The notes under the pieces are model-generated. The model searched no databases. It was not told where the DNA came from and was given only the letters and a program-made list of their open reading frames with translations. A stretch of DNA of 64,000 bases from an uncultured Microbacteriaceae bacterium (GTDB taxonomy: Bacteria > Actinomycetota > Actinomycetes > Actinomycetales > Microbacteriaceae): contig CAJAKC010000009.1 of NCBI GenBank assembly GCA_903940225.1, forward strand, positions 18,985 through 82,984, read 5' to 3'. Within the stretch, counting starts at the first letter, position 1, and each line of letters begins with the position of its first letter. This document shows positions 53,300-62,582 of this stretch, piece after piece. The translations under genes were made by a program, and so were the position numbers.

Positions 53300-54535
53300 A
53301 TGACAATACAGTTAGCCGGACCCACTCTCGCGGAATTCATCGCCGCGCAATCCGTCGTGGCAAAAGTCGCTCAAGAGACGCCCGTCGAGGTCTCGCGGTA
53401 TCTCGGCGAAATTCTCGGTTTCCCCGTCACGATGAAGTGCGAAAATCTTCAGCGCACCGGCGCGTACAAGGTGCGCGGGGCGTACAACCGCATGAGCAAG
53501 CTGACGGATGAGGAACGCGCCCTTGGTGTCGTTGCCGCATCGGCGGGAAATCATGCGCAGGGCGTCGCACTGGCCGCTCGCGAACTGGGAATCCACGCGA
53601 CAATCTTTATGCCGATCGGTGTTGCACTACCCAAACTGCTGGCAACGCGCGCCTATGACGCCGATGTGGTCCTCGGCGGAGTCATCTTTAACGAAGCACT
53701 CGACGCAGCGAAAGAATTCGCCAAGAAAACGGGTGCGATATTCATCCCGCCCTTCGACAACCACGACGTTATTGCGGGTCAGGGCACCGTTGGACTGGAA
53801 ATTTGGGATCAGGTTCCCGATGTGGAGACGGTCATTGTTCCTATCGGTGGAGGCGGGCTCATCGCCGGCGTCGCTTCGGCGATGAAGCAACGCGCGGCCG
53901 AAGCCGGTCGAACTCTTCGTGTCATCGGGGTGCAGTCCAGTCAAGCCGCGGCATACCCGCCCTCGATTGCCGCGGGCAAACCGACCACGATCGAAATCAA
54001 GCCCACCATTGCCGACGGAATCGCCGTGGCACGGCCGGGCGAACTCCCGTTTCAGATCATCAAGGACACCGTTGACGAGATCGTCACGGTCAGCGACGAT
54101 GACATCGCGCGCGCACTGCTGATGCTCATCGAGCGCGCCAAACTCGTTGCTGAACCGGCGGGAGCTGCGGGTGTCGCGGCGATTCTCGCGGGCAAGATCG
54201 AAACCTCGGGGCCGACGACGGTCATCGTGTCGGGAGGCAACATCGACGCCAAGCTCATGGAGCGCGTTATTTCCCGCGGACTGATCGCGTCGGGCCGTTA
54301 CCTGCACATTCGCATTCCGTTGCCAGACCGTCCGGGTCAACTCGCGCGGGTTTCGGAAATCGTCGCGGACCAAAACGCCAACGTGATCGAGGTTTTGCAC
54401 ACGCGACACGGAGTCGGACTGCAGATCAGTCAGGTCGAGCTGTCGGTCGATATCGAGACGCGAGGTCCCGAGCACTCCGAACAAGTGCTGACCGCGCTAC
54501 GCGACGAGGGCTATGAGCCCCGCAGCGAAGTCTAG
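53300..54535 (+). CDS. ilvA: threonine ammonia-lyase (threonine dehydratase) with C-terminal ACT domain
   Basis: The 411-residue PLP enzyme deaminates threonine to 2-oxobutyrate, the entry to isoleucine. Lys57 in LQRTGAYKVRGAYNRM is the PLP lysine. AASAGNHAQGVALAA and the glycine loop VPIGGGGLIAGVASAM bind the PLP phosphate. The last ~80 residues (HIRIPLPDRPGQLARVSEIVA) form a single ACT-like domain, as in the shorter regulatory form. The length fits the roughly 400-residue type rather than the 500-residue biosynthetic type with two ACT-like domains. Confidence 0.94.
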   Translation: MTIQLAGPTLAEFIAAQSVVAKVAQETPVEVSRYLGEILGFPVTMKCENLQRTGAYKVRGAYNRMSKLTDEERALGVVAASAGNHAQGVALAARELGIHATIFMPIGVALPKLLATRAYDADVVLGGVIFNEALDAAKEFAKKTGAIFIPPFDNHDVIAGQGTVGLEIWDQVPDVETVIVPIGGGGLIAGVASAMKQRAAEAGRTLRVIGVQSSQAAAYPPSIAAGKPTTIEIKPTIADGIAVARPGELPFQIIKDTVDEIVTVSDDDIARALLMLIERAKLVAEPAGAAGVAAILAGKIETSGPTTVIVSGGNIDAKLMERVISRGLIASGRYLHIRIPLPDRPGQLARVSEIVADQNANVIEVLHTRHGVGLQISQVELSVDIETRGPEHSEQVLTALRDEGYEPRSEV

Positions 54536-55012
54536 CTAGCCCAGGAACGGTTCGATTGCGACGATTTCCACCGCAATCTCGGCACCGCTCGGGGCGGTGA
54601 ATGTCGCGGTGTCGCCGGGCTCAAGCCCGAGAATAGCGGCACCGAGCGGGCTGTTTTCGCTGTAGACATCGAGGTCGGTGTCTCCGGCGATCTCGCGGGA
54701 CCCGAGAAGGAATTTTTCTTCGTCACCGTGAATGTGTGCGGTGACGATTGTTCCGGATGCGACTCGGGACGCGTCGACGGGTTCGGCGCCGACGTGAGCG
54801 TGCTTGAGGATGTCGGTCAGTTCGCGAATGCGCGCCTCGATCTTGCCCTGCTCGTCTTTTGCCGCGTGGTAGCCGCCGTTTTCTTTGAGGTCACCCTCCG
54901 AACGCGCCGCTTCGATGCGCTTGACGATTTCGTCCCGACCCGTCGTCGAGATGGTCTCGAGCTCGAGAGCGAGTCGGTCGAACGCTTCCTGCGTCAGCCA
55001 CATCGGGGCCAT
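54536..55012 (-). CDS. greA: transcription elongation factor GreA
   Basis: The 158-residue factor enters the RNA polymerase secondary channel and stimulates cleavage of backtracked RNA. The N-terminal coiled coil (residues ~1-80) carries the acidic tip in ARSEGDLKENGGYHAAKDEQG. The C-terminal FKBP-like domain has YSENSPLGAAILGLEPGDTATF. AAGGAG six bases before the ATG at 55012 fixes the start; the open frame extends further but has no site there. The greA-DUF4307 order is as in mycobacteria. Confidence 0.96.
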   Translation of the reverse strand: MAPMWLTQEAFDRLALELETISTTGRDEIVKRIEAARSEGDLKENGGYHAAKDEQGKIEARIRELTDILKHAHVGAEPVDASRVASGTIVTAHIHGDEEKFLLGSREIAGDTDLDVYSENSPLGAAILGLEPGDTATFTAPSGAEIAVEIVAIEPFLG

Positions 55013-55082
55013 GGGGTACTCCTTCGGATAAAAAACACAACCTCTCAAGGGTAGACGAGAGGAGCGACGTCGGCGAACTGTG

Positions 55083-55478
55083 TTACGGGTTCGTCCGCCA
55101 GCAGGCGTAGACGTCGATTCCGGTGGCCTCACCGACTGCGCGAACTTCGCGCGTGTACGTTGCGGTGTGTTGCTGCGTTTCGGGCAGTTTCACAACCAAC
55201 CAGCCGTTGGTCGCCATGTCGGGCCCGACCGTTCGCAACGCGCACGTGATGGGCTGAGGCGTCACCGTCGTGACGTTCCAGGTGACGCTCGCGACAGACT
55301 CGCCCCAGGTCGATTCAAACGCAACCCATTCGATTCCCGCCGCACGGTCCGTTGCGTTCACCCAGAAAACCCAACCAACGAAAGCGACAATCGCGCTGAC
55401 GCCGATAATCCAGGCAACGACGTGATCGCGCGGTCGGGTGTTCCCATAGCGCGCGGAAAGGTCGGTCATGTTGGCCAT
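55083..55478 (-). CDS. DUF4307 family membrane-anchored protein
   Basis: The 131-residue protein has a short cytoplasmic N-terminus (SARYGNTRPRD), one membrane helix (~residues 20-42, HVVAWIIGVSAIVAFVGWVFW) and an external beta-rich domain with two cysteines (TCALRTVG and YACWRTNP) that may pair. It matches the actinobacterial DUF4307 family of unknown function next to greA. An alternative start is the second Met (ANMTDLS). Mycothiol S-conjugate amidase, which usually lies on its far side, is absent. Confidence 0.87.
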   Translation of the reverse strand: MANMTDLSARYGNTRPRDHVVAWIIGVSAIVAFVGWVFWVNATDRAAGIEWVAFESTWGESVASVTWNVTTVTPQPITCALRTVGPDMATNGWLVVKLPETQQHTATYTREVRAVGEATGIDVYACWRTNP

Positions 55479-55524
55479 CGTCTCGTCGGTATCCTGTTAT
55501 TAGGCTACGCGAACGGAGTCCCCC

Positions 55525-55755
55525 ATGCAGTCCGCCATCTTTGTTGCCGAGAAGATTGACCCCAACGGTGTCACTCCCGGCGTTGTCGGGTTCGTCATCA
55601 CCGCCCTTGTTGCAATAGCGTCACTGCTGTTGATCCTCGACATGGTGCGCCGCATGCGCCGGTTGCGCTATCGCGAAGAGGCGAAGTTGACCGTCGACGC
55701 CGAAGTCGCCGTGGGGAACCTCATCCAGTCAATCGAGGACGAACAAAAGAATTAG
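55525..55755 (+). CDS. small single-pass membrane protein, 76 aa
   Basis: The product has an external N-terminus (MQSAIFVAEKIDPNGVTPG), one membrane helix (residues ~20-40, VVGFVITALVAIASLLLILD), a basic stop-transfer (RRMRRLRYREE) and an acidic tail (SIEDEQKN). ACGGAG lies six bases before the ATG. It corresponds in position and layout to the small membrane protein beside mca/DUF4307 in mycobacteria (Rv1083-like, from memory). Its function is unknown. The stop interlocks with that of hlyIII (TTAG). Confidence 0.8.
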   Translation: MQSAIFVAEKIDPNGVTPGVVGFVITALVAIASLLLILDMVRRMRRLRYREEAKLTVDAEVAVGNLIQSIEDEQKN

Positions 55756-56453
55756 CCGCCGAAGAGCGGGTTCATCGCGACAAGCAGCACAGCCGTCCAG
55801 TGGCACATAAATGCGACAACGGTTAGCGCGTGGAAGACCTCGTGAAAGCCGAAAATGCCCGGAATGGGGTTAGGTCGTTTGAGTCCGTAAACCACGGCAC
55901 CGATGACATACGCGAGGCCGCCACTGAGAACGAGAACAAGCATGGCCAGGTTGGCCGCTGCGAGGTCGGGAATGTAGATGACGGAAACCAACCCGAGGAT
56001 GAGATACAGCGGCACGTAGGACCAGCGTGGAGCGCCGAGCCAGGCAACCCGGAACACGATTCCCAATCCGGCGCCGATCCAGACGCCGAGGAGGAGCCAG
56101 AAACTCTTCTCTGGCGGGAGGGCGAGAACGCCGAGGGGCGTGTAGGTGCCGGCGATGAGGATAAAAATGTTGGCGTGGTCGAGGCGTCGGAAAACCGCCT
56201 TGACCGTGGGCGACCAGTTGATTCGGTGATAGGTGGCAGAGATGCCGAACAGCAGCAGAGACGACAGGACAAAGACGAAACTGCTCCACGTGGCCGCCAC
56301 TCCATCGGCGAGGGCGATGAGAACCATTCCACCGATGACGGCGACGGGTAAGACTCCGACGTGCAGCCAACCGCGGAGGAGAGTTTTTCCGTCTGCGGCC
56401 GATGGCGGGCTGGCGTGAAGAAGGGGGAGGTGCATCGGTTCGTCGTTCGCCAT
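55752..56453 (-). CDS. hlyIII: hemolysin III / PAQR-type membrane protein
   Basis: The 233-residue, seven-helix protein fits the HlyIII/PAQR family. Landmarks are SATYHRINWSPTVKAVFRRLDHANIFILIAGTYTP, split by helices, with the family's metal-type His/Asp (ATYHR, LDHANIF), and the C-terminal GFHEVFHALTVVAFMCHW with two more His. PAQR proteins are metal-dependent membrane hydrolases or regulators, and the 'hemolysin' name is historical. The ATG at 56453 lies six bases after TACGCT, which selects this start over longer frames. Confidence 0.9.
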   Translation of the reverse strand: MANDEPMHLPLLHASPPSAADGKTLLRGWLHVGVLPVAVIGGMVLIALADGVAATWSSFVFVLSSLLLFGISATYHRINWSPTVKAVFRRLDHANIFILIAGTYTPLGVLALPPEKSFWLLLGVWIGAGLGIVFRVAWLGAPRWSYVPLYLILGLVSVIYIPDLAAANLAMLVLVLSGGLAYVIGAVVYGLKRPNPIPGIFGFHEVFHALTVVAFMCHWTAVLLVAMNPLFGG

Positions 56454-56459
56454 GTCTTC

Positions 56460-56504
56460 AGCGTAATCGCGTTCGACGGGCATCCCCCGACAGACGGATA
56501 CAGT
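56460..56504. promoter_or_regulatory. divergent leaderless promoters for hlyIII and the cis-prenyltransferase
   Basis: Minus strand: TACGCT (56465 to 56460), six bases, then the hlyIII ATG. Plus strand: TACAGT (56499-56504), six bases, then GTG 56511. These boxes decide both start codons. Confidence 0.55.
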
Positions 56505-56510
56505 AGGCGT

Positions 56511-57296
56511 GTGAGTGTGAGCGTCAAGGGAGTCATCAAGGGGCTCGTCTACGGGCTCTACACTCGTCGTCTCAGGAACAAAGTGCATCGCGGTGCACCC
56601 CCGCGGCACGTGGGAATGATTATCGACGGAAATCGACGGTGGGCACAGTTGCACGACAGCGCAACCGTCGCCGAGGGCCATCGCGCCGGAGCGGAACGCA
56701 TCCACGAATTCCTCGGGTGGTGTGATGAGGCCGGGGTTGAAGTGGTCACCCTGTACTTGCTGTCAACGGACAACCTGACGAATCGCAACGACGGTGAACT
56801 GCGCGATCTTGAGGGGATCATCGCTGACCTCGCCGCTGATCTTGCCGAGGTTCCCGACTGGCGCATCCACCATCTCGGCGACCCGAGCCAACTGTCACCG
56901 GATTTACTCGCTGCGCTGATTGCGGCGGCCGAGTCGACTGCCGGCAACGGCGGCTTGCACATCAACCTCGCCGTCGGCTACGGCGGCCGCCACGAGATCA
57001 CGGAAGCGATCCGCGACATCATTCGCGAACACGAAGAGCGCGGACTCGGAATTGACACGCTCGCCGATGACGTCACTCTCGACAACATTTCGTCGCACCT
57101 CTACACGGCCGGTCAGCCCGAAATCGATCTCGTCATCCGAACGTCGGGGGAGCAACGTATCTCCGATTTCATGCTGTGGCAGTCGGCCCACAGCGAGTTA
57201 TATTTCGTCGAGGCCCTAGGTCCCGACCTCCGAGAAATAGATGTTTTGCGCGCCCTGCGCGACTACGCTCGCCGCCAGCGTCGCTACGGCGCGTAG
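56511..57296 (+). CDS. uppS: cis-prenyltransferase (isoprenyl / undecaprenyl diphosphate synthase family)
   Basis: The 261-residue enzyme adds isopentenyl units with cis geometry to make polyprenyl diphosphate carriers. The catalytic Asp39 lies in HVGMIIDGNRRWAQ, and later motifs are YLLSTDNLTNR, INLAVGYGGRHEITEAI, and IDLVIRTSGEQRISDFMLWQSAHSE, split around the conserved RxSGExRxS. The GTG 56511 start is fixed by the promoter. The neighbours (hlyIII upstream) match the mycobacterial short-chain Z-prenyl synthase locus, so the product could be short (Z-farnesyl) rather than C55. Confidence 0.93.
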   Translation: MSVSVKGVIKGLVYGLYTRRLRNKVHRGAPPRHVGMIIDGNRRWAQLHDSATVAEGHRAGAERIHEFLGWCDEAGVEVVTLYLLSTDNLTNRNDGELRDLEGIIADLAADLAEVPDWRIHHLGDPSQLSPDLLAALIAAAESTAGNGGLHINLAVGYGGRHEITEAIRDIIREHEERGLGIDTLADDVTLDNISSHLYTAGQPEIDLVIRTSGEQRISDFMLWQSAHSELYFVEALGPDLREIDVLRALRDYARRQRRYGA

Positions 57297-57447
57297 TCGA
57301 ATCTGAACAACGTGTCACGTCGGCGTGTCACTCCCGACTACCCGCGCGCCCGCGCGTACGTTCGTGTGTATGAACTAAGTGCGTGGCGACAAGGCCACCC
57401 CGGCCGCGGAACCCGTGCGTGAGATAACTCAACGAAACGGAGTACGA

Positions 57448-58791
57448 GTGCCCAAGTCCGTAGCCCTGTCCACTTCCGCTTCCACCACGAAAGTCGCCAC
57501 CGCGCTGCGAACGTATGTGCTCGACACATCGGTTTTGCTCAGTGACCCGCGCGCGATTTTCCGGTTCGCCGAACACGAGGTCGTTTTGCCCGTGGTCGTC
57601 ATTTCCGAGTTGGAGAAGAAGCGGAACGACCCGGAAATCGGATACTTCGCTCGTCAGGCTCTGCGTTTCCTCGATGACCTTCGCGTCAAGCACGAGAGAC
57701 TCGATATGCCCATCACTGTTGGCGAAGGTGGCTCGCTGCGCGTTGAACTCAACCACACATCGGACGCGGCCCTGCCGTCCGGCCTTCGACTCGCCGACAA
57801 CGACACCCGAATCCTCGCCGTGGCTCTGAACCTGTCGCAGGAGGGACTCGACGTCGTCGTCGTGTCAAAAGACCTGCCCCTGCGCGTCAAGGCCTCGAGC
57901 ATTGGACTGGCTGCTGAGGAATATCGAGCTGAGCTCGCCCCCGACTCGGGGTGGACCGGCACGAGCGAAATCAGGTTGTCTGCTGACGATATGTCGACGT
58001 TCTACGAAGACGAGGTTCTCGTCACGCCGCTCGTTGAAGAACTGCCCGTCAACACGAACCTCGTCATTCATTCCGAGCGAGGGAGTGCCCTCGGTCGCGT
58101 CGCCGGGAAGAAGAGCATGGTTCTCGTGCGCGGTGACCACGACATCTTCGGACTGCACGGCCGCAGCGCCGAACAGCGACTCGCCATCGACATGCTGCTG
58201 GATCCGACGATTGGCATCGTGTCACTCGGCGGACGGGCTGGCACGGGAAAAAGCGCACTCGCCCTCTGCGCGGCACTCGATGCCGTCCTCGAGAAGCGGC
58301 TGCACAAGAAGATCATGGTCTTCCGTCCGCTCTACGCGGTGGGCGGTCAAGAGCTCGGATTCCTGCCCGGTGACGCCGACGAGAAGATGAACCCGTGGGC
58401 ACAGGCGACGTTCGACACACTCGGGTCGGTCGTCAGCGACAACGTGATGGACGAAATCATCGAACGCGGGCTGATTGAGGTCCTTCCGCTGACGCACATC
58501 CGCGGTCGCTCGTTGCACGACGCGTTTGTCATCGTTGACGAGGCGCAGTCGCTGGAGCGCAACGTACTGCTCACGGTCCTCAGCCGCATCGGACAGAACT
58601 CCCGCGTGATCTTGACGCACGATGTTGCCCAGCGCGACAATCTGCGTGTCGGCCGCCACGACGGAATCGCCAGCGTCATCGAGGCACTCAAGGGACAACA
58701 CCTGTTTGGGCACATCACCCTTCAGCGCAGCGAACGCAGTGACATCGCCGCTCTGGTAACCGACCTGCTGGACGACTACGAAATCGCTTAG
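57448..58791 (+). CDS. phoH2: PIN-PhoH fusion protein (PhoH2 type)
   Basis: The 447-residue protein joins an N-terminal PIN ribonuclease domain ([13 protein letters not shown] with Asp26, [28 protein letters not shown]) to a C-terminal PhoH ATPase (~residues 240-445; Walker [14 protein letters not shown], Walker [27 protein letters not shown]). In mycobacteria PhoH2 is a sequence-specific RNA helicase/RNase. GTG 57448 has ACGGAG five bases upstream, so I prefer it to the longer frame. The 151-base gap before it shows no clear additional feature. Confidence 0.93.
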   Translation: MPKSVALSTSASTTKVATALRTYVLDTSVLLSDPRAIFRFAEHEVVLPVVVISELEKKRNDPEIGYFARQALRFLDDLRVKHERLDMPITVGEGGSLRVELNHTSDAALPSGLRLADNDTRILAVALNLSQEGLDVVVVSKDLPLRVKASSIGLAAEEYRAELAPDSGWTGTSEIRLSADDMSTFYEDEVLVTPLVEELPVNTNLVIHSERGSALGRVAGKKSMVLVRGDHDIFGLHGRSAEQRLAIDMLLDPTIGIVSLGGRAGTGKSALALCAALDAVLEKRLHKKIMVFRPLYAVGGQELGFLPGDADEKMNPWAQATFDTLGSVVSDNVMDEIIERGLIEVLPLTHIRGRSLHDAFVIVDEAQSLERNVLLTVLSRIGQNSRVILTHDVAQRDNLRVGRHDGIASVIEALKGQHLFGHITLQRSERSDIAALVTDLLDDYEIA

Positions 58792-58829
58792 GTCCGACCG
58801 CTAGGTTTGTCCTAACCGAAAGGACATTC

Positions 58830-59606
58830 GTGTCGTATGTACTGGCCGCATCTGCGGAGATGCTCTACACCGATTTGCCCATGGTTGAACGTGTCGAGAA
58901 AATCCACGCTCGCGGACTCGGTGTTGAAATCTGGGACTGGACGCAACACGACCTGCACGAACTCGCCGAAACCGGCGCAACCTTCTATTCGATGACCGGT
59001 TACATCGAGGGAGACTTGCTCGAAGAGGACGGCATCGCGCGATTCCTCGAGACTGCGCGCGAGTCGGTCGAGGCGTCCAAAATCATCGAATGCGTTCGAC
59101 TCAACGTTCACGGAACGGGGCTCGACAGTAATGGTCAGGCGATTCGCAAGCGCGAATCAGTCACCGCAGCCGAGCGTTCGACGGCCCGTGACACGCTCGC
59201 TCGATTGGCGGATCTCGGCGCGGAGACGGGTGCGACGTTCATGCTTGAAAACCTCAACCTGCTCGTCGATCACCCCGGCACTCCGTTCGGTCGCGCGGAA
59301 GACACCGTGGAACTGGTGTCGAGCATTGATAACCCGCACCTGCAACTGAACCTCGACCTGTATCACGCACAGATCGGTGAGGGGAATCTGGTCGAATTGA
59401 TTCGTGAAGCGTTTCCCTGGATCGGCGAGATACAGGTCGCCGACGTTCCCGGCCGCCTCGAGCCCGGCAAGGGCGAAATCAACTATTCCCGCATCGCACA
59501 GGAACTGCACACCCTCGAGTTCGACGGCGTGGTCGGTCTTGAAGGATGGGCCTCTGGCAAATCGGGCGCGGCGCTCGACGCGTTCACCGCGATTTTCCGA
59601 CCCTAA
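58830..59606 (+). CDS. hyi: hydroxypyruvate isomerase-like TIM-barrel protein
   Basis: The 258-residue protein fits the hydroxypyruvate isomerase/OtnI group of xylose-isomerase-like TIM barrels. It has AASAEMLYTDLPMVERVEKIHARG at the start, VRLNVHGTGLD, FMLENLNLLVDHPGTP with a catalytic-type Glu, LNLDLYHAQIGEGNL with metal-binding Asp and His, and QVADVPGRLEPGKGEINY with GLEGWASG near the end. AAAGGA precedes the GTG. No glyoxylate-pathway partners are adjacent, so the true substrate is uncertain. The stop interlocks with that of the YciI-like gene (CTAA). Confidence 0.87.
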   Translation: MSYVLAASAEMLYTDLPMVERVEKIHARGLGVEIWDWTQHDLHELAETGATFYSMTGYIEGDLLEEDGIARFLETARESVEASKIIECVRLNVHGTGLDSNGQAIRKRESVTAAERSTARDTLARLADLGAETGATFMLENLNLLVDHPGTPFGRAEDTVELVSSIDNPHLQLNLDLYHAQIGEGNLVELIREAFPWIGEIQVADVPGRLEPGKGEINYSRIAQELHTLEFDGVVGLEGWASGKSGAALDAFTAIFRP

Positions 59607-59929
59607 CGGAGGAACGGTCGCAGTTCGATCCTGCGGTTACACGCGCGAGAACCCTCAGCCGCCAACCGCTGAGCGGTGTCGTCGTTGGGAACGTCAATAA
59701 TCCAAAACCCTGCGACGTAATCGACGGCATCGACATACCCGCCTGGCGCCGCAATTCCGGCCCCGCCTCGATTGTCGAACATCGTTGCTGTGGTTGGTGC
59801 ACCAATTCCAGCCGCCATCACCCAGTGCCCGTCGGCGACCAATTTTTCGTTGAATGCGTCAATTGCGTCAATCTCGTCACCCGTTGCGCTTCCGCTGACT
59901 CTATCGATGACGCTCAGCAGGTATTTCAT
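59603..59929 (-). CDS. YciI-like (DGPF/YCII) protein
   Basis: The 108-residue protein (MKYLLSVIDRVSGSATGDEI) has the alpha-beta layout of YCII/DGPF-domain proteins, with GHWVMAAGIGAPTTATMFDNR and YVAGFWIIDVPNDDTAQRLAAEG. These small proteins are common partners of sigma factors, but no sigma factor is here and the function is unknown. ATG 59929 lies two bases after the doxX stop. It is the last gene of the xseB-to-yciI operon. Confidence 0.78.
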   Translation of the reverse strand: MKYLLSVIDRVSGSATGDEIDAIDAFNEKLVADGHWVMAAGIGAPTTATMFDNRGGAGIAAPGGYVDAVDYVAGFWIIDVPNDDTAQRLAAEGSRACNRRIELRPFLR

Positions 59930-59931
59930 CC

Positions 59932-60348
59932 CTAAACCTTCCGCCACACTCCCCAAGCCCGAGTCGACCACAACGCCCAGAGGACGAGAAGTGGTTGGAA
60001 GAAGAGACGGATCAGGCGGGCACTGTCGGTGTCGAGCCCGAACGCGTCAATCCCGTTGACGTACTGGTTGATGTTGCCGGGGAAAATCGCAATGAAGAAC
60101 AGTGCGACCACTAAGCCGACCCAACGTTGGAATCGCGGCAACACGATCAGGGCAAGTCCCAGCACAATTTCGACGACGCCCGAGGCGATGACGACGAAGT
60201 CAGGGTCGAGCGGGAGCCAGGTTGGAACCTGAGCTTGGAACGTCTCCCGGGCAGTGGTCAGATGACTCGTACCCGCGAAGGCCAGTGCGACTCCCAGGGC
60301 AAGGCGGGCGACGTTTCGCGCCCACCACCCCAGATTTCGAGACGCCAT
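59932..60348 (-). CDS. DoxX family membrane protein
   Basis: The 138-residue protein has four hydrophobic helices and the DoxX-like pattern: ARLALGVALAFAGTSHLTTARETFQAQVP, VVIASGVVEIVLGLALIVLPRFQRWVG, then ALFFIAIFPGNINQYVN. DoxX-type proteins are linked to thiosulfate or quinone oxidation and redox stress, but most are uncharacterised. It starts four bases after the heliorhodopsin stop, in the same operon. Confidence 0.83.
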   Translation of the reverse strand: MASRNLGWWARNVARLALGVALAFAGTSHLTTARETFQAQVPTWLPLDPDFVVIASGVVEIVLGLALIVLPRFQRWVGLVVALFFIAIFPGNINQYVNGIDAFGLDTDSARLIRLFFQPLLVLWALWSTRAWGVWRKV

Positions 60349-60351
60349 CGT

Positions 60352-61155
60352 TTAGTCGACGAACAGCGGGACGAGTGCGCCCGAGAAGACCTGCCACGCG
60401 AGCACGCTCTTGGCGACGAGGCTGAGCGTGATGTACATGCGCTCTCCGCGGACGTAGTTCTTCCAGCCACCGATCTGTTTGTACTGCAACACCTGGTTGA
60501 GGGCGAAGGTGTTGAAGAACAGGAAGAGGGACACGATGATCCCGATGACGAAACCGGGGACCTCTGCGGCGCTTTCAGAGCCGGGCTGCAGCGTGTAAAT
60601 TCCGACGATGATCCACGGAACGATTCCCGTCATACATCCGAAGATGAAGGGCAGGCCCTTGCCGTTGCCGGGGGTCTCGTACTTCTCTTGAAGTGCGCCA
60701 AACATAATCATCGACGCGTTCACCGCGAAGATTCCGAAGAGAGCACCGACGTCGGTGGCACCCGTCAGCTGAGCGATGAGCCAGATCATCACGGACGAAC
60801 TGAGCGAATACTCGGTCCAGCGGAAGTAGTTGTGGTTCGCCTTCAATCCATTTGAGTAACGGGTGAAGACTCCCGGTGAAGAGATGAGGAAGTGGAAGAA
60901 CGCCGACATCACTAGGAAGGCAACGACACCGATGCCGAGGTCGATTTCGAACAGCGTCACGCGCTCGGTGGGAAGGTCGACGCCGGGCGGGCCCGTCATG
61001 TAGTCGATGGTCACGGGGAAAAGCACGGGGGTGCCGATCAGGGTGAGCGCAAAGCCGAACGCGAGGGCCTGTGCGAGGTGTACTGCTCCGGCGACGACGT
61101 TGTAGATGCGGAGTCGTCCGATTTGTTGGTCAAGTGTTCGAATTGCTTTAGCCAT
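60352..61155 (-). CDS. heliorhodopsin
   Basis: The 267-residue seven-helix retinal protein belongs to the heliorhodopsins, light-sensing rhodopsins with inverted topology. Strong resemblance to the original actinobacterial 48C12 protein includes YFRWTEYSLSSSVMIWLIAQ with counterion Glu115, IFAVNASMIMFG, LQEKYE, GIVPWI, GFVIGIIVSLFLFFNTFAL, and ITLSLVAKSVLAWQVFSGAL with Schiff-base Lys249. His26 and His88 match the conserved cavity histidines. AAAGGAA precedes the ATG. It is in an operon between fumC and doxX. Retinal synthesis genes are not in this window. The signalling partner is unknown. Confidence 0.95.
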   Translation of the reverse strand: MAKAIRTLDQQIGRLRIYNVVAGAVHLAQALAFGFALTLIGTPVLFPVTIDYMTGPPGVDLPTERVTLFEIDLGIGVVAFLVMSAFFHFLISSPGVFTRYSNGLKANHNYFRWTEYSLSSSVMIWLIAQLTGATDVGALFGIFAVNASMIMFGALQEKYETPGNGKGLPFIFGCMTGIVPWIIVGIYTLQPGSESAAEVPGFVIGIIVSLFLFFNTFALNQVLQYKQIGGWKNYVRGERMYITLSLVAKSVLAWQVFSGALVPLFVD

Positions 61156-61169
61156 GTTCTGATTCCTTT

Positions 61170-62567
61170 TTATTTGGTGACACCGGGGGAGGTCATCGAC
61201 AGGAGGTCGAGGGCCTTGTCAAGTTGTTCGAGCGTGATCTCGCCGCGCTCGACATAGCCGAGTTCGATGACGGACTCGCGCACGGTGATTCCGGTTTTCA
61301 CGGAGTGCTTTGCAATCGCTGCGGCCGCTTCGTATCCGATGATGCGGTTGAGCGGGGTCACAATCGCCGGGGACATGCCCGCAAGAGCAGCCGCACGGTC
61401 GGCGTTCGCTTCAAGCCCGGTGATGGTCTTGTCGGCAAGGACCCGCGCCGAGTTCGCGAGCAGTCGAATCGATTCGAGAAGCGATGTTCCCATGACGGGA
61501 ATGGCGACATTCAGTTCGAACGAACCCGAAGCGCCGGCCCAGGCTATGGTCGCGTCGTTTCCGATGATTTTTGCGCACACCATGAGGACAGCCTCCGGCA
61601 CCACGGGGTTGACCTTGCCCGGCATAATCGACGAGCCGGGCTGGAGGTCGGGAATGTGGATCTCGGCAATTCCGGTGTTGGGACCGGACCCCATCCACCG
61701 AATGTCGTTGCAGATCTTGGTCAGCGACACTGCGATGACACGGAGTGCACCCGATGCCTCGACGAGTCCGTCTCGTGCACCCTGTGCTTCGAAGTGGTCT
61801 TTCGCTTCGCTGATCGGCAGCATCGTTGCCGACGCGAGTTCCGCGATGACCGCCGCTGAGAAACCCTTCGGTGTGTTGATGCCGGTGCCGACGGCGGTTC
61901 CGCCCAGCGGCACCTCGGCAACGCGAGGAATGCTGGCCGTGATGCGTTCGATGCCGAGGCGGATCTGGCGCGCATAGCCGCTGAATTCCTGTCCCAGTGT
62001 TACCGGGGTTGCGTCCATCAGGTGTGTGCGTCCCGGCTTGACGAGTTTGGCCCAGGCCTTCGCTTTCACCTCAAGCGATGTGGCGAGATGATCCAACGCG
62101 GGAATCGCCGAGGTGAGCAGCGCCGAGGTCACGGCAAGGTGCACGGACGTCGGGAACACATCGTTCGACGACTGTGAGGCGTTGACGTGGTCGTTGGGGT
62201 GAACCGGCTCGCCACGGCTGGACGTCGCGAGGGTGGCGAGGACCTCATTCATGTTCATGTTCGAAGACGTTCCCGAACCGGTCTGGTAGGTGTCGACGGG
62301 GAATTGGTCGTGGTGCTTGCCCCCGATGATGTCGTCAGCTGCGGTGACGATCGCGTCACGAATTTCTGCGGGGATAATCCCGAGGTTTTCGTTGACGATG
62401 GCGGCAGCGCGCTTGATGTGCGCCAGGGCGACAATCTGCGCCGCTTCTAAGCCGCTCCCGGAAATCGGGAAATTCTCGACCGCGCGTTGGGTCTGTGCGC
62501 TGTACAGCGCCTCCTTGGGCACGCGGACTTCACCCATGGTGTCGTGTTCTATGCGGTACTCACTCAC
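61170..62567 (-). CDS. fumC: class II fumarate hydratase
   Basis: The 465-residue tetrameric enzyme interconverts fumarate and malate in the TCA cycle. Landmarks: [67 protein letters not shown], and the fumarase/aspartase signature [17 protein letters not shown] with the catalytic Ser. The GTG is preceded by AAGGAGA. It follows the carbonic anhydrase gene by 15 bases. Confidence 0.96.
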   Translation of the reverse strand: MSEYRIEHDTMGEVRVPKEALYSAQTQRAVENFPISGSGLEAAQIVALAHIKRAAAIVNENLGIIPAEIRDAIVTAADDIIGGKHHDQFPVDTYQTGSGTSSNMNMNEVLATLATSSRGEPVHPNDHVNASQSSNDVFPTSVHLAVTSALLTSAIPALDHLATSLEVKAKAWAKLVKPGRTHLMDATPVTLGQEFSGYARQIRLGIERITASIPRVAEVPLGGTAVGTGINTPKGFSAAVIAELASATMLPISEAKDHFEAQGARDGLVEASGALRVIAVSLTKICNDIRWMGSGPNTGIAEIHIPDLQPGSSIMPGKVNPVVPEAVLMVCAKIIGNDATIAWAGASGSFELNVAIPVMGTSLLESIRLLANSARVLADKTITGLEANADRAAALAGMSPAIVTPLNRIIGYEAAAAIAKHSVKTGITVRESVIELGYVERGEITLEQLDKALDLLSMTSPGVTK

Positions 62568-62582
62568 AGGGTTCTCCTTCTG

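Noticed and set aside
57297..57447. Small RNA or structured leader before phoH2
   Set aside because: GC-rich short repeats (GCGCGCCCGCGCG) are present, but I could not draw a convincing fold or promoter-terminator pair.
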